A stretch of DNA of 64,000 nt from an uncultured Eisenbergiella sp. (GCA_910585455.1 CAJUEL010000008.1:1-64000); one strand, 5' to 3'; shown: positions 17,004 through 25,912, counted from the stretch's first letter. The notes: generated by a model from the sequence alone, not told the origin. Numbers and translations are program-made.

Positions 17004-18395
17004 CTATTTACCCATACAGAATTTCGAAAAAATTTCATTCACCAGATCCTCTCCCACTTCTTCCCCGATAATCGCTCCCAAAGAAGCATAGGCGCTCATC
17101 AGATCAATGGAATAAAAATCCTCCGGCATGTCCTGCTCCAGGCTTTCCTTCACCATGAGAATGCTCCGGTAAGCATCCCTGATCGCTTCCTTATGGCGCA
17201 TGTTGGTGATCACCACCTCATCATCCATACGAAAAGCGCCTTTTAAAAACATGCCTTGAATGGCTTCCTCAAAATCCTCCATTCCTGTTCGTTCAACCGT
17301 TGAAGTCCTGATCACAGAAAAATTGGACCTGTCCCCTTCAAACAAATCATACAGCTCTTCTTCTGTAACCGCCGTCTCCAGATCCGTTTTATTGAAAAGA
17401 ACGATAACCTTTTTTCCCTTTATCATTTCAACGATCTGTCTGTCGCTTTCATCCAGCGGAACAGAGGAATCCACCACATAGACGATCAGGTCCGCATCGC
17501 CCGCAAACCTCTTCGCCTTTTCCACACCAATTTTTTCCACAACATCCTCGGTGTTCCTGATTCCAGCCGTATCCACAATATTCAGTCCGATTCCCTTTAA
17601 GCGAATGGACTCCTCCAGCGTATCCCGCGTCGTCCCCGCCACATCGGTCACGATCGCCCTCTCCTCTCCGATGAGAAGATTTAAAAGGGAGGATTTTCCG
17701 GCATTGGGCTTCCCGACAATCACCGTATTGATGCCCTCCCTGCGCAGTCTGCCATCCTCTGCGGTATCCAGAAGCTTTTGCAGACGCCACAGAAGCTTTT
17801 CCACAATTTCGGAAAGCTTCTGTGTATAGCCTTCCGTGCTGATATGCTCCGGATCATCCAAAGCGGATTCTATAAACGCTATTTCGTATATAATTATTGA
17901 ACGAATCGATTTTATTTCATCAGAAACAGACCCTTTCAGCTGACTGATAGAGGCCTTCAAAGCGAAATCATTTTTGGACTGAATCAGGTCCATGACGGCT
18001 TCCGCCTTTGACAGGTCAATTCTGCCATTTAAGAAAGCCCTTTTGGTAAACTCTCCCGGCTCCGCAAGCCTTGCTCCGTTTTTTAACACCGCATCCAAAA
18101 CCTTCTGCAGCAAAAGAACACCGCCGTGACAGCTTATTTCCACGGTATCCTCCTTCGTATAGCTTCGCGGCGCCTTCATGACAGAAATCATCACTTCATC
18201 CAGCAATTCATCCCCATCCACAATATATCCATAATGAATCGTATGGGACTCATATTCCATCAAAGGATGCTTTCCGTTTTTTGTCTGAAAAATGTTACCC
18301 GCAGCCTGCAGCGCATCGGGACCGCTGATCCGGATGATACCGATTCCCGAATCGGAAAGTGCCGTCGCAATTGCGGCGATCGTATCTGTCTTCAT
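17004..18395 (-). CDS. mnmE: tRNA uridine-5-carboxymethylaminomethyl synthesis GTPase MnmE (TrmE)
   Basis: This 463-residue GTPase is the MnmG partner. It has the N-terminal tetrahydrofolate-binding domain (TIAAIATALSDSGIGIIR), a helical domain with the inserted Ras-like G domain (P-loop GKPNAGKSSLL, then GTTRDT, DTAG and NKTD), and the conserved C-terminal CMGK with the essential cysteine. The ATG at 18395 gives the canonical N-terminus; the open frame extends 29 codons upstream without homology. A hairpin terminator separates it from jag, so it likely has its own promoter in 18396-18470. Confidence 0.97.
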   Translation of the reverse strand: MKTDTIAAIATALSDSGIGIIRISGPDALQAAGNIFQTKNGKHPLMEYESHTIHYGYIVDGDELLDEVMISVMKAPRSYTKEDTVEISCHGGVLLLQKVLDAVLKNGARLAEPGEFTKRAFLNGRIDLSKAEAVMDLIQSKNDFALKASISQLKGSVSDEIKSIRSIIIYEIAFIESALDDPEHISTEGYTQKLSEIVEKLLWRLQKLLDTAEDGRLRREGINTVIVGKPNAGKSSLLNLLIGEERAIVTDVAGTTRDTLEESIRLKGIGLNIVDTAGIRNTEDVVEKIGVEKAKRFAGDADLIVYVVDSSVPLDESDRQIVEMIKGKKVIVLFNKTDLETAVTEEELYDLFEGDRSNFSVIRTSTVERTGMEDFEEAIQGMFLKGAFRMDDEVVITNMRHKEAIRDAYRSILMVKESLEQDMPEDFYSIDLMSAYASLGAIIGEEVGEDLVNEIFSKFCMGK

Positions 18396-18468
18396 ATCTG
18401 TTTTCCCATAAGCTCTTTTCTGATCTGGCCATAAAATGCTACTGTCAGCTTCGTGACCAGTAACGTTA

Positions 18469-18495
18469 CAAAAAGGCAGCATAAAGCTGCCTTTT
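18469..18495 (-). terminator. intrinsic terminator after jag
   Basis: A perfect 10-bp stem AAAAGGCAGC/GCTGCCTTTT with a 5-base loop is followed by T-rich sequence on the minus strand. It ends the rpmH-to-jag transcript upstream of mnmE. Confidence 0.8.
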
Positions 18496-18506
18496 GATGA
18501 TATACT

Positions 18507-18560
18507 TGCACCGTCCGCACGCTGCGACAGCAGCGATATTTCTTTGTGCGGACATGTGCA
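18507..18560 (-). other. structured 3' region after jag
   Basis: Three nested stems fold between the jag stop and its terminator: TGCAC/GTGCA (18507/18556), GTCCGCAC/GTGCGGAC (18513/18546) and GCTG-CGA-CAGC (18521-18531). It might be a stable 3' UTR fragment or part of a tandem terminator. No known RNA family is recognised. Confidence 0.5.
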
Positions 18561-18562
18561 TA

Positions 18563-19186
18563 TTATCTTTTCAAAGTTACCACAACATGGCGGAAGGGTT
18601 CATCCCCCTCGCTGTGCGTCGTCACAAACTTGTCATTCTGTAATGAGGAATGGATAATTCTTCTCTCATAGGGATTCATGGGTTCCAGGGAGACCGGTCT
18701 CTTCGTCCTCTTCACCTTATATGCGATATTCTTCGCCAGATTTTCCAGCGTCTCTTTCCTTCTCTTGCGGTAATTCTCCGTATCCACCTTCACGCGGATA
18801 TATTCTTCGGATTCCTTATTCACAACAAGGGAAACGAGATACTGCAAAGAATCCAGGGTCTGCCCTCTCTTGCCGATCAGAACGCCCATCTCATCCCCGC
18901 TTAAGTCGATATCAATATACTTCTGCTCTTCATTATATTCCACATCGACAACAACAGTCATTTTCATGGCAGCAAAAACATCGTTCAAAAAATCCTTTGC
19001 CTTGTCCTGAACCGTCATCTTCACACGGGCCTGTATCACGGCAGGCTTCGCGTTAAAGCCTAAAAATCCGGTGGAACCCTCTTCCAGGACTTCATATTCC
19101 AGTTTGTCGCTCGTGACGACAAATTTCTGACACGCAGCGGTAACGGCATCACTCACTGTTTTGGCTGAAAATTTTTGGAATTCCAT
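18563..19186 (-). CDS. jag: RNA-binding protein Jag (KhpB, SpoIIIJ-associated)
   Basis: This 207-residue protein has the three Jag parts: an N-terminal Jag_N domain (EFQKFSAKTVSDAV and GFLGFNAKPA), a KH domain around residues 75-150 with GVLIGKRGQTLDSLQYL, and a C-terminal R3H domain (PYERRIIHSSLQ, HSEGDEPFRHV). KhpB binds many RNAs with KhpA and affects cell elongation and division. It begins 2 bp after yidC, so translation is coupled, as in most Firmicutes. Confidence 0.96.
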   Translation of the reverse strand: MEFQKFSAKTVSDAVTAACQKFVVTSDKLEYEVLEEGSTGFLGFNAKPAVIQARVKMTVQDKAKDFLNDVFAAMKMTVVVDVEYNEEQKYIDIDLSGDEMGVLIGKRGQTLDSLQYLVSLVVNKESEEYIRVKVDTENYRKRRKETLENLAKNIAYKVKRTKRPVSLEPMNPYERRIIHSSLQNDKFVTTHSEGDEPFRHVVVTLKR

Positions 19187-19188
19187 GA

Positions 19189-20526
19189 TTACCCCCTTTT
19201 GTTGTTCCTTTCATTATAATCCTTTACCATGTTCGCTTTGGCCGCCAGGCTGCCCGGCTTTGCAGCATTTTTATTATAATAATCCGTCGCCTTGCGCATC
19301 GCTTCATCCTTCTGCTCCTGGGTCATCTCAACAGCCTTGGGCTTTGCCTTGTTGACCGGAGGTGTGGAAGGCTTCACGTTTCTCGTGTTCATGGTAGCAT
19401 AATTATTCAGTTTGCTGGGATCGATTCCCTTCTTCCGAAGCTTCGCATCCCGCTTCTCGATATTCTTCTTAATGACAGCATCCATGTCCATTTTGTCAAT
19501 GTACTTATTGATCACAACCTGCTGTACGCTTCTGACAACAGAGCCGGCCACCCAGTAAAGACCCATACCGGCAGGCAGCGTATAGCAGAAAAAGGCGGAC
19601 ATGATCGGCATGATATTGTTCATCATCTTCATGGAAGATTCCATGGAGCTTGGCTGCCCGTTATTATTCTCCGAGGTCGCCTGCGGCATCAGCTTCACAT
19701 TCAGCCACTGTGTCACAGCGGACAGAATCGGAATGGACAAAGCTCCCACCACCATCAGCCACGCTCCCGTGGCAAGCGCCTCACTCATCATAAAGGAAGG
19801 GGAATTTCCCATGTTGAGACCGAGAAAGTTGTTATAATGATCCATCTTTTCCATCGTGGAAGCGATATCTGCCGCCAGCTCCGGAAATTTCTCCGCGAGG
19901 GCATTCCACTCCGCCGTGGACGCCTTATTCAACACATCGATAAAGGTGTTCTTGATGTAATCCATGTTGCCGGAGGTGAAAGCTTCATTTGTAAACTGCC
20001 TCGCGTACATGGCGCCGTTTCTGAAATTCTCCGCGCTGCTTAAATACGCGTCGCTCCCCGGCGTGGAGACCAGCTTCTCCACAAGAGGATAAAAAGCGTC
20101 CTTCACCTGCCCCACATAGGCAGGAATATTCATGAATACACGATAAAGCGCGAACAAAATCGGCATCTGGATCAGCATCTGCACACAGCTTCCCGTGGGC
20201 GATACGCCATATTTGGCATAAATCGCCTGCGTCTCCTGCTGCATCGCCATCATGGATTCATTGTCCTTCTTGCCCTGATATCTCTTGTTGACCGCCTGCA
20301 GCTCCGGATTCATCTTCGCGCTCAGCTTTGAGAACTTTTGCTGCTTGATGGTCAGAGGCATTAAAAGAAGATATACAACAATCGTAAAAAGAATGATTGC
20401 CAGACCGATATTGGGAATCCCGATCTTGTCAAGCAACCAGAATATGCCGTTCATGATCCAGCCGAGCACCTTGGCAATCGGTCCCAGGATCGCGCCGTCA
20501 TATTGCGTCAATAAAATAGAATTCAA
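19189..20526 (-). CDS. yidC: membrane protein insertase YidC/OxaA
   Basis: This insertase of about 445 residues has the conserved five-helix core: GIPNIGLAIILFTIVVYLL, PTGSCVQMLIQMPILFALYR, and late helices at AWLMVVGALSIPILS and MSAFFCYTLPAGMGLYWV. It has a long basic C-terminal tail that contacts ribosomes. The start is probably TTG at 20526, with AGGAGG eight bases upstream and just past the yidD stop; no lipoprotein signal is present. It inserts membrane proteins with or without SecYEG. It is encoded in the standard rpmH-rnpA-yidD-yidC-jag series. Confidence 0.95.
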   Translation of the reverse strand: MNSILLTQYDGAILGPIAKVLGWIMNGIFWLLDKIGIPNIGLAIILFTIVVYLLLMPLTIKQQKFSKLSAKMNPELQAVNKRYQGKKDNESMMAMQQETQAIYAKYGVSPTGSCVQMLIQMPILFALYRVFMNIPAYVGQVKDAFYPLVEKLVSTPGSDAYLSSAENFRNGAMYARQFTNEAFTSGNMDYIKNTFIDVLNKASTAEWNALAEKFPELAADIASTMEKMDHYNNFLGLNMGNSPSFMMSEALATGAWLMVVGALSIPILSAVTQWLNVKLMPQATSENNNGQPSSMESSMKMMNNIMPIMSAFFCYTLPAGMGLYWVAGSVVRSVQQVVINKYIDKMDMDAVIKKNIEKRDAKLRKKGIDPSKLNNYATMNTRNVKPSTPPVNKAKPKAVEMTQEQKDEAMRKATDYYNKNAAKPGSLAAKANMVKDYNERNNKRG

Positions 20527-20551
20527 TTTCCTTTCCTCCTGCAAAAAATCC

Positions 20552-20764
20552 TCATGGGACCGGATCATATCCTCCCCTGGAAAAAGGATTACATCTTAAA
20601 ATTCTCCAGATAGCAAGCAGGCTTCCCCGCAGAGCGCCATATTTCTCAATCGCCTCCAGTCCGTATTCCGAGCAGGTCGGTATATAAGGACACTTTGTCC
20701 TCTTCATGGGCGACAGATATTTTCTGTAAAAACGAATCATTGCTATCAGAATCTTTTTCATCAT
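20552..20764 (-). CDS. yidD: membrane protein insertion efficiency factor YidD
   Basis: This 70-residue protein has the invariant YidD motifs: IRFYRKYLSPMKRTKCPYIPTC split across residues 10-30, SEYGLEAIEKYG, and the end RCNPFSRGGYDPVP. It is a small peripheral membrane protein that helps YidC-dependent insertion. Its start overlaps the rnpA stop by 4 bp and its stop lies 26 bp before the yidC TTG. Confidence 0.96.
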   Translation of the reverse strand: MMKKILIAMIRFYRKYLSPMKRTKCPYIPTCSEYGLEAIEKYGALRGSLLAIWRILRCNPFSRGGYDPVP

Positions 20765-21111
20765 TCATTTTCGACTTTCTTCATGATATCATGAAGCTTT
20801 CCAAGATGTAAAACTGCGCTTTCCGCCTTCTTATAATTGACGGAAGCCGCACTGGCCCGCGCTACGATCACTATATTTAAACCACTATTAAATATATCCT
20901 CATGTAACCGGTAGCTTTCCTTCACGAGCCTTTTCACCCGATGCCTGACTACGCTGTTTCCTGTTCTCTTACTGACTGATATTCCAAGCCGGTTTACTTC
21001 CTGATTATTTTCCAATACATACATCACAAAGTATCTGTTGGCGAAGGAAACGCCTTTTTTGTAAACCTCCTGAAATTCCCGGTTCTTCCTCAGGCTTTGC
21101 GTAAATTTCAT
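20761..21111 (-). CDS. rnpA: ribonuclease P protein component
   Basis: This 116-residue basic protein is the protein subunit of RNase P, which trims tRNA 5' leaders. The RNR signature KRTGNSVVRHRVKRLVKES is complete and is preceded by NREFQEVYKKG. The start is the ATG at 21111 with GGAG seven bases upstream; the frame is open 12 codons further. A terminator-like hairpin lies between rpmH and rnpA. Confidence 0.96.
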   Translation of the reverse strand: MKFTQSLRKNREFQEVYKKGVSFANRYFVMYVLENNQEVNRLGISVSKRTGNSVVRHRVKRLVKESYRLHEDIFNSGLNIVIVARASAASVNYKKAESAVLHLGKLHDIMKKVENE

Positions 21112-21130
21112 ATAAATTCTCCGCTTATAA

Positions 21131-21157
21131 GGAAAAAAAGGCCACAAAACTGCGGCC
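21131..21157 (-). terminator. attenuating terminator between rpmH and rnpA
   Basis: On the minus strand a 7-bp stem GGCCGCA/TGTGGCC is followed by seven T, beginning at the rpmH stop codon. It would lower rnpA expression relative to rpmH, as known in other bacteria. Confidence 0.65.
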
Positions 21158-21291
21158 TAAGCTGTTAATTTCTTTCTTCCCTTTGCTCTCCTGGCAGCCA
21201 GAACCTTTCTCCCGCCGGCACTGCTCATTCTCGCCCGGAAACCGTGAACCTTGGCACGCTGTCTCTTCTTCGGCTGAAATGTCATTTTCAT
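21157..21291 (-). CDS. rpmH: 50S ribosomal protein L34
   Basis: This 44-residue protein is read on the minus strand as MKMTFQPKKRQRAKVHGF followed by RARMSSAGGRKVLAARR and KGRKKLTA. It is the full-length, Arg/Lys-rich L34 of the large ribosomal subunit. The ATG at 21291 has GGGAGG eight bases upstream. It is the first gene of the rpmH-rnpA-yidD-yidC-jag unit, driven by the promoter at 21368-21396. Confidence 0.97.
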   Translation of the reverse strand: MKMTFQPKKRQRAKVHGFRARMSSAGGRKVLAARRAKGRKKLTA

Positions 21292-21367
21292 AAAAGATGC
21301 ACCTCCCTTTCGAACCTTAATCTATAATAAGGCATAATTATCGCGTGTATCGGAAAATATCGCTATC

Positions 21368-21396
21368 ATTATATCGGTTAAAGGGCGGGAAGTCAA
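21368..21396 (-). promoter_or_regulatory. strong sigma-A promoter of rpmH
   Basis: On the minus strand TTGACT and TATAAT are separated by 17 bp, 77 bp upstream of rpmH. Confidence 0.85.
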
Positions 21397-21533
21397 GCAG
21401 TTTAGCGCAATTTTGAAGAATATAATTTTTCTTTTAAATCCCCGAAAAAATCGTTATTTTGAACAATACAAGATATAGTTTCCTTTATTTTCATTTTCAA
21501 CAAGATATAGTCCCATTTTTTTACCCGCCCCTG

Positions 21534-21736
21534 TTATCCACACATCCACAGATTTACATAACATTATCCACAAATTGTGGAAAAGATGTGGATAAATATC
21601 GTTTCATCCACATTTTTTCTGCCAAAATCCCTTGAAATACGCTGTGAATATGTGTATTCCCATTTTCCACACAAAAAAAGGCATGTCTTAGTTCTCTGAA
21701 AAAATCCTCCACAAAATCCACAGGCATTGTGGATAA
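21534..21736. other. oriC: oriC part 1: DnaA-box cluster upstream of dnaA
   Basis: Perfect DnaA boxes TTATCCACA occur at 21534-21542 and 21564-21572 on the plus strand, and complementary TGTGGATAA boxes at 21587-21595 and 21728-21736. Further degenerate CCACA boxes lie between them (about 21545, 21606, 21665, 21709). With the second cluster after dnaA this forms a bipartite Bacillus-type origin. The stretch 21400-21530 is AT-rich and holds no gene. Confidence 0.92.
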
Positions 21737-21757
21737 CCCTGAAAATGCAATAAACAT

Positions 21758-21786
21758 TTGCCATTTTCAAATAATTAGTTTATTAT
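21758..21786 (+). promoter_or_regulatory. promoter of dnaA
   Basis: TTGCCA and TATTAT are separated by 17 bp about 50 bp upstream of the dnaA ATG. A perfect DnaA box ends 22 bp upstream of the -35 element, which fits DnaA autoregulation. Confidence 0.7.
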
Positions 21787-21837
21787 AGAATAGATTCCTT
21801 ATCTTTAAAAGGAGGATAAGCAGGAGGAGGGTTTATC

Positions 21838-23199
21838 ATGCATTTTATCGGGGAAAACTGGGAAATGATCAAGGATACGATACATACGGAATATGATCTC
21901 ACCAACATTTCCTACAAAACCTGGGTGGAACCTCTGGAATTTTACGATGTCAAAGACGACACGGTATATATTCAGATTCCCGCAGGCCAGGCGCATGCCA
22001 TGAACTACATATCCAACAAATACGGCGATTACTTCAAGGTCATCATTTCAGAAATGATGGATCATAACTATGAGGTTTCCTTCGTGTTGGAATCAAGCAA
22101 GCCAGTACAACCCGAAGCGGATATGAAATCCCCTGTACAGAATGCCAGAAATTTAAACTATGAGCAGGCGAACTTAAATGCCAAATATAAATTTGATACC
22201 TTCATTGTGGGGAACAACAACAAATTCGCCCATTCCGCCTGTCTCGCTGTGGCGGAATCCCCGGGAAACGCCTACAATCCTCTTTTCATTTACGGCGGGG
22301 CCGGTCTTGGCAAAACGCACCTGATGCATTCCATCGGCCACTTCATCCTGGAGCAGAATCCCAGCATGAAGGTTTTATACGTCACCTCGGAATCCTTCAC
22401 CAACGAGGTGATCGAATCCATCCGAAGCGGTAACGCCACAGCGATGACGAAGCTTCGTGAGAAGTACAGGACCGTCGATGTGCTCATGATAGACGACGTA
22501 CAATTTATAATAGGAAAGGAAAGCACACAGGAGGAGTTCTTCCACACCTTCAACGTACTCCATTCCTCCGGCAAACAGATCGTGATTTCTTCCGATAAGC
22601 CGCCCAAGGAAATGGAAACCCTGGAGGAACGTTTCCGTTCCCGCTTCGACTGGGGCCTGATCGCGGATATCCAGCCGCCGGACTATGAAACCCGTATGGC
22701 GATTCTTCGAAAAAACGCGGAATCCTTCAACCGGGAAATCGACGATGAGATTTTTAAATACATCGCCACCAACATCAAGTCCAACATCAGGGAACTGGAA
22801 GGCGCCTTTAACCGCATCATAGCCAAATCCAGAATCGATAACCAGTCTGAGATCACGCTGGAGCTTGCGGAGGACGCTTTAAAGGATATCATCAATCCGG
22901 ACAAGCAAAAGGAAATCACCCCGTCCCTCATCATCGATGTGGTGGCGGAACAGTTCAACGTTTCACCGGAGGACATCACCTCCAAGAAACGAAGCAACGA
23001 AATCGTGCTGCCCCGGCAGGTGTTCATGTATCTTTGCCGGAAGCTGACCGATACCTCCTACGTCAGTATCGCGAAACTGATCGGGAAAAAAGACCACACG
23101 ACAGTTATCCACGGTGTGAAAAAAATTGAGGATGAACTGAATAATAATCCTGAACTTCATAATAAGATCGAAACGATCAAAAAGAAGATATGTGTATAA
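21838..23199 (+). CDS. dnaA: chromosomal replication initiator protein DnaA
   Basis: This 453-residue AAA+ initiator has domain I (1-80), a short linker, domain III with Walker A GGAGLGKTHLMHSIG and Walker B VDVLMIDDVQFI, and domain IV with the DNA-binding signature DHTTVIHGVKKIE near the C-terminus. Length is typical of Firmicutes. It has a strong ribosome site (AGGAGGAGGG). It binds DnaA boxes on both sides of its gene and opens the origin. Confidence 0.98.
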   Translation: MHFIGENWEMIKDTIHTEYDLTNISYKTWVEPLEFYDVKDDTVYIQIPAGQAHAMNYISNKYGDYFKVIISEMMDHNYEVSFVLESSKPVQPEADMKSPVQNARNLNYEQANLNAKYKFDTFIVGNNNKFAHSACLAVAESPGNAYNPLFIYGGAGLGKTHLMHSIGHFILEQNPSMKVLYVTSESFTNEVIESIRSGNATAMTKLREKYRTVDVLMIDDVQFIIGKESTQEEFFHTFNVLHSSGKQIVISSDKPPKEMETLEERFRSRFDWGLIADIQPPDYETRMAILRKNAESFNREIDDEIFKYIATNIKSNIRELEGAFNRIIAKSRIDNQSEITLELAEDALKDIINPDKQKEITPSLIIDVVAEQFNVSPEDITSKKRSNEIVLPRQVFMYLCRKLTDTSYVSIAKLIGKKDHTTVIHGVKKIEDELNNNPELHNKIETIKKKICV

Positions 23200-23218
23200 G
23201 TTCAGAATAAATTTTAAG

Positions 23219-23388
23219 TTATCCAAAGGTTTTTAACAAGTTTTACATTTCAATTTTACCTGAAAAATAGTATAATAGAGGCAGTTATCCACATATCAAC
23301 AGCCCTTAATACGAAGTATTACGTATTTAAATATTTATATCCTTGTCTGCACGGGAAATCTGTGCAGCGGGAAGCAGATTGTGGACAA
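23219..23388. other. oriC: oriC part 2: DnaA boxes and AT-rich region between dnaA and dnaN
   Basis: A perfect DnaA box TTATCCACA is at 23285-23293, with variants TTATCCAAA at 23219 and TGTGGACAA at 23380. Between them 23309-23342 is very AT-rich (TATTACGTATTTAAATAT) and is the best candidate for the unwinding element. Confidence 0.75.
23248..23276 (+). promoter_or_regulatory. promoter of dnaN
   Basis: TTTCAA and TATAAT are separated by 17 bp, about 155 bp before dnaN. The DnaA box at 23285 lies just downstream of the -10, so DnaA could repress it. Confidence 0.55.
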
Positions 23389-23430
23389 TCCTCTCCGATA
23401 TGTCCTGTTTAAGAAAGGAGCTTTCCATAT

Positions 23431-24540
23431 ATGAAAATCATCTGTTCCAAAGCAAACCTGTTAAGCGGTCTTTCCATCGTTTCCAAGGCGGTTCCGGGCA
23501 AAACAACCATGTCCATTCTGGAATGCATCCTGATCGATGCCTCAAACGGAGAAATCAGGCTGACGGCCAATGATATGGAGCTGGGAATTGAAACGATCAT
23601 AGAAGGAACTATTGAAGCGCCCGGCATCATCGCGCTGGATTCCAAAATTCTTTTGGACATTGTAAGAAAGCTTCCTGATAATGATATCACGATCATGACG
23701 GATGCCAGCCTGAAAACCTCCATCACCTGTGAAAAGGCGAAGTTCAACATCATCGGCAAATCGGGGGAGGATTTTGCCTATCTTCCCGCCATTGAGAGAA
23801 GCGACAGCATTTTGATTTCTCAGTACACGTTAAAGGAAGTGGTAAGACAGACCATTTTCTCCATCTCCGCCAATGAAAGCAATAAGCTGATGACGGGAGA
23901 GCTGTTTGAAATAAACGGGGACGAGCTCAAGGTGGTATCTCTGGACGGGCACCGGATATCCATCCGGAAAATCCAGATGAAAAATTCCTATGAGCCCAAA
24001 AAGGTCGTAATACCGGGCAAGACCCTGAATGAAATCTGCAAAATTCTTTCTGACGATACGGAAAGCGATGTGGCGATCTTCTTTACGGATAAGCATGTGG
24101 TGTTTGAATTCGGAAGCACCGTGGTGGTGTCCCGGCTGATTGAAGGGGAATATTTCCGCATCGACCAGATGCTGTCCAACGATTATGAGACCAAAATCAC
24201 TGTCAACAAGCGGGAGCTTTTAAGCTGTATCGACCGCGCCACCCTTCTGGTAAAGGAAGGGGATAAAAAGCCCATCATCATCAATATCACGGATGAGGGG
24301 ATGGAGCTTAAGATTAATTCCTTTCTGGGCAGCATGAACGAACAGATCGATATCGAAAAGGTGGGGAAGGACCTGATGATCGGCTTCAACCCCAGATTTT
24401 TAATAGACGCGCTGCGCGTCATCGATGAAGAGCAGGTGACGGTTTATCTGGTCAATCCGAAAGCGCCCTGTTTCATCCGCAATGAGGAAAACAGCTATAT
24501 CTACCTGATCCTTCCGGTGAATTTCACGACGGTAGATTAA
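23431..24540 (+). CDS. dnaN: DNA polymerase III beta sliding clamp
   Basis: This 369-residue protein has the three-fold clamp repeat. Recognisable parts are KIICSKANLLSGLSIVSKAV at the N-terminus, the domain 2 region ISANESNKLMTGELFEI, and the C-terminal NPRFLIDALRVID with the end YLILPVNF. The dimer ring tethers the polymerase to DNA. It lies between the second DnaA-box cluster and yaaA, in the standard dnaA-dnaN-yaaA-recF-gyrB-gyrA order. Confidence 0.97.
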   Translation: MKIICSKANLLSGLSIVSKAVPGKTTMSILECILIDASNGEIRLTANDMELGIETIIEGTIEAPGIIALDSKILLDIVRKLPDNDITIMTDASLKTSITCEKAKFNIIGKSGEDFAYLPAIERSDSILISQYTLKEVVRQTIFSISANESNKLMTGELFEINGDELKVVSLDGHRISIRKIQMKNSYEPKKVVIPGKTLNEICKILSDDTESDVAIFFTDKHVVFEFGSTVVVSRLIEGEYFRIDQMLSNDYETKITVNKRELLSCIDRATLLVKEGDKKPIIINITDEGMELKINSFLGSMNEQIDIEKVGKDLMIGFNPRFLIDALRVIDEEQVTVYLVNPKAPCFIRNEENSYIYLILPVNFTTVD

Positions 24541-24561
24541 GGGACATATGGAGGAATACAT

Positions 24562-24768
24562 ATGCAGACATACAAAATAAGAGATGAATTCATCAAGCTG
24601 GGGCAGGCGCTAAAGGCGGCAGGGTTTGTGGAATCCGGCGTGGATGCCAAATTTGCGGTGCAGGACGGTCTTGTGCGGGTAAACGGAGCTGTGGAAACGC
24701 AGCGGGGGAAGAAGCTTGTGCCCGGCGATGTGGTGGAGTATCAGGGAAAATCCCTCAGAATTGAATAA
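24562..24768 (+). CDS. yaaA: S4 domain-containing RNA-binding protein YaaA
   Basis: This 68-residue protein is a single S4 RNA-binding fold: IKLGQALKAAGFVESG, then GLVRVNGAVETQRGKKL and GDVVEYQGKSLRI. It is the small S4 protein usually found between dnaN and recF in Firmicutes. Its RNA target is unknown. A hairpin follows in the 46-bp gap before recF. Confidence 0.93.
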   Translation: MQTYKIRDEFIKLGQALKAAGFVESGVDAKFAVQDGLVRVNGAVETQRGKKLVPGDVVEYQGKSLRIE

Positions 24769-24770
24769 GA

Positions 24771-24800
24771 GTAACCGTTCAGAGAAGTCCGGGCTGTTAC
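24771..24800. repeat. small imperfect hairpin related to the one at 54482
   Basis: GTAACCGTTCAGA and TCCGGGCTGTTAC form an imperfect stem between yaaA and recF. The pattern GTAAC, TTCAGA and CTGTTAC is shared with a longer perfect hairpin at 54482-54512, suggesting a dispersed palindromic unit. Confidence 0.4.
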
Positions 24801-24814
24801 GGATAAGGTGAAGC

Positions 24815-25912
24815 ATGGTATTAAAGTCATTGGAATTGTCCAATTTCAGAAATTATGATTTTTTAAATATAGAGTTTGATAAGGGCACGAATATTCTGTT
24901 CGGCGATAACGCGCAGGGCAAAACGAATATTCTGGAAGCCATTTATCTTTGTGCGACGACGAAATCCCATAAGGGAAGCAAGGACAGCGATATCGTGCAG
25001 TTTGGGATGGAGGAATCCCACATCCGGGCTTATCTGGAAAAGGATGAAAGCGAGATCCGCATCGACATGCATCTGCGCAAAAGCAGGTCAAAGGGCATCG
25101 CGATCGACCAGACGAGGATCAAAAAGGCGGCGGAGCTTCTTGGCATCATGAACGTGGTGTTTTTTTCACCGGAGGATCTTTCCATCATCAAGAACGGTCC
25201 GGCGGAAAGAAGGCGCTTTGTGGATATGGAGCTGTGCCAGCTGGACTCCTTTTATCTTTACAATCTGAATCACTATAATAAGATTGTGAATCAGCGCAAT
25301 AAGCTGTTAAAGGACCTTTTTCAAAACCCGTCTTTGAAGGAAACGCTGAATATATGGGATTCTCAGCTGGCTTCCTATGGAAGCAAGGTGATCGAAAGGA
25401 GAATCGCGTTTACGCAGCAGCTCAATGAAATCATCGCGGATATCCACAGCAGACTGTCCGGCGGGAAAGAAAATATCAAAATTGTGTATGAACCGAACGT
25501 GCTGGAGGAAAACTTTGAAAAGGAATTATGGAAAAATCAGGAAAAGGACGTCAAACTGAAGATGACGACGGTGGGACCGCACCGGGATGATTTTTCCTTT
25601 ATGGTGGGAGATATCGATATCCGGAAGTTCGGCTCCCAGGGACAGCAGCGGACGGCGGCGCTCTCTTTAAAGCTTTCGGAAATCGAGCTGGTGAAGAAAA
25701 TGACGAAGGATACGCCGGTTTTATTGTTGGACGATGTGTTATCCGAGCTTGACAGCAACAGGCAGAATTATTTATTAAATAATATCGGAGATATTCAGAC
25801 GATCATCACCTGCACGGGACTGGATGATTTTGTGAATAACCGGTTTGAAATAAACAGGGTTTTTAATGTGGTGAACGGCACGGTACATGCCGGACAGAAT
25901 GGAGGAGTATAA
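24815..25912 (+). CDS. recF: DNA replication and repair protein RecF
   Basis: This 365-residue SMC-like ATPase loads RecA at gaps with RecO and RecR. It has Walker A GDNAQGKTNILEAIY near residue 30, the ABC signature SQGQQRTAALSLKL near 270 and Walker B PVLLLDDVLSELD. The stop is immediately before the gyrB ATG, so translation is coupled. Confidence 0.97.
   Translation: MVLKSLELSNFRNYDFLNIEFDKGTNILFGDNAQGKTNILEAIYLCATTKSHKGSKDSDIVQFGMEESHIRAYLEKDESEIRIDMHLRKSRSKGIAIDQTRIKKAAELLGIMNVVFFSPEDLSIIKNGPAERRRFVDMELCQLDSFYLYNLNHYNKIVNQRNKLLKDLFQNPSLKETLNIWDSQLASYGSKVIERRIAFTQQLNEIIADIHSRLSGGKENIKIVYEPNVLEENFEKELWKNQEKDVKLKMTTVGPHRDDFSFMVGDIDIRKFGSQGQQRTAALSLKLSEIELVKKMTKDTPVLLLDDVLSELDSNRQNYLLNNIGDIQTIITCTGLDDFVNNRFEINRVFNVVNGTVHAGQNGGV

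Noticed and set aside
23105..23113. DnaA box TTATCCACG inside dnaA
   Set aside because: It encodes conserved VIHG in the DnaA DNA-binding signature, so the match may be a coding coincidence.
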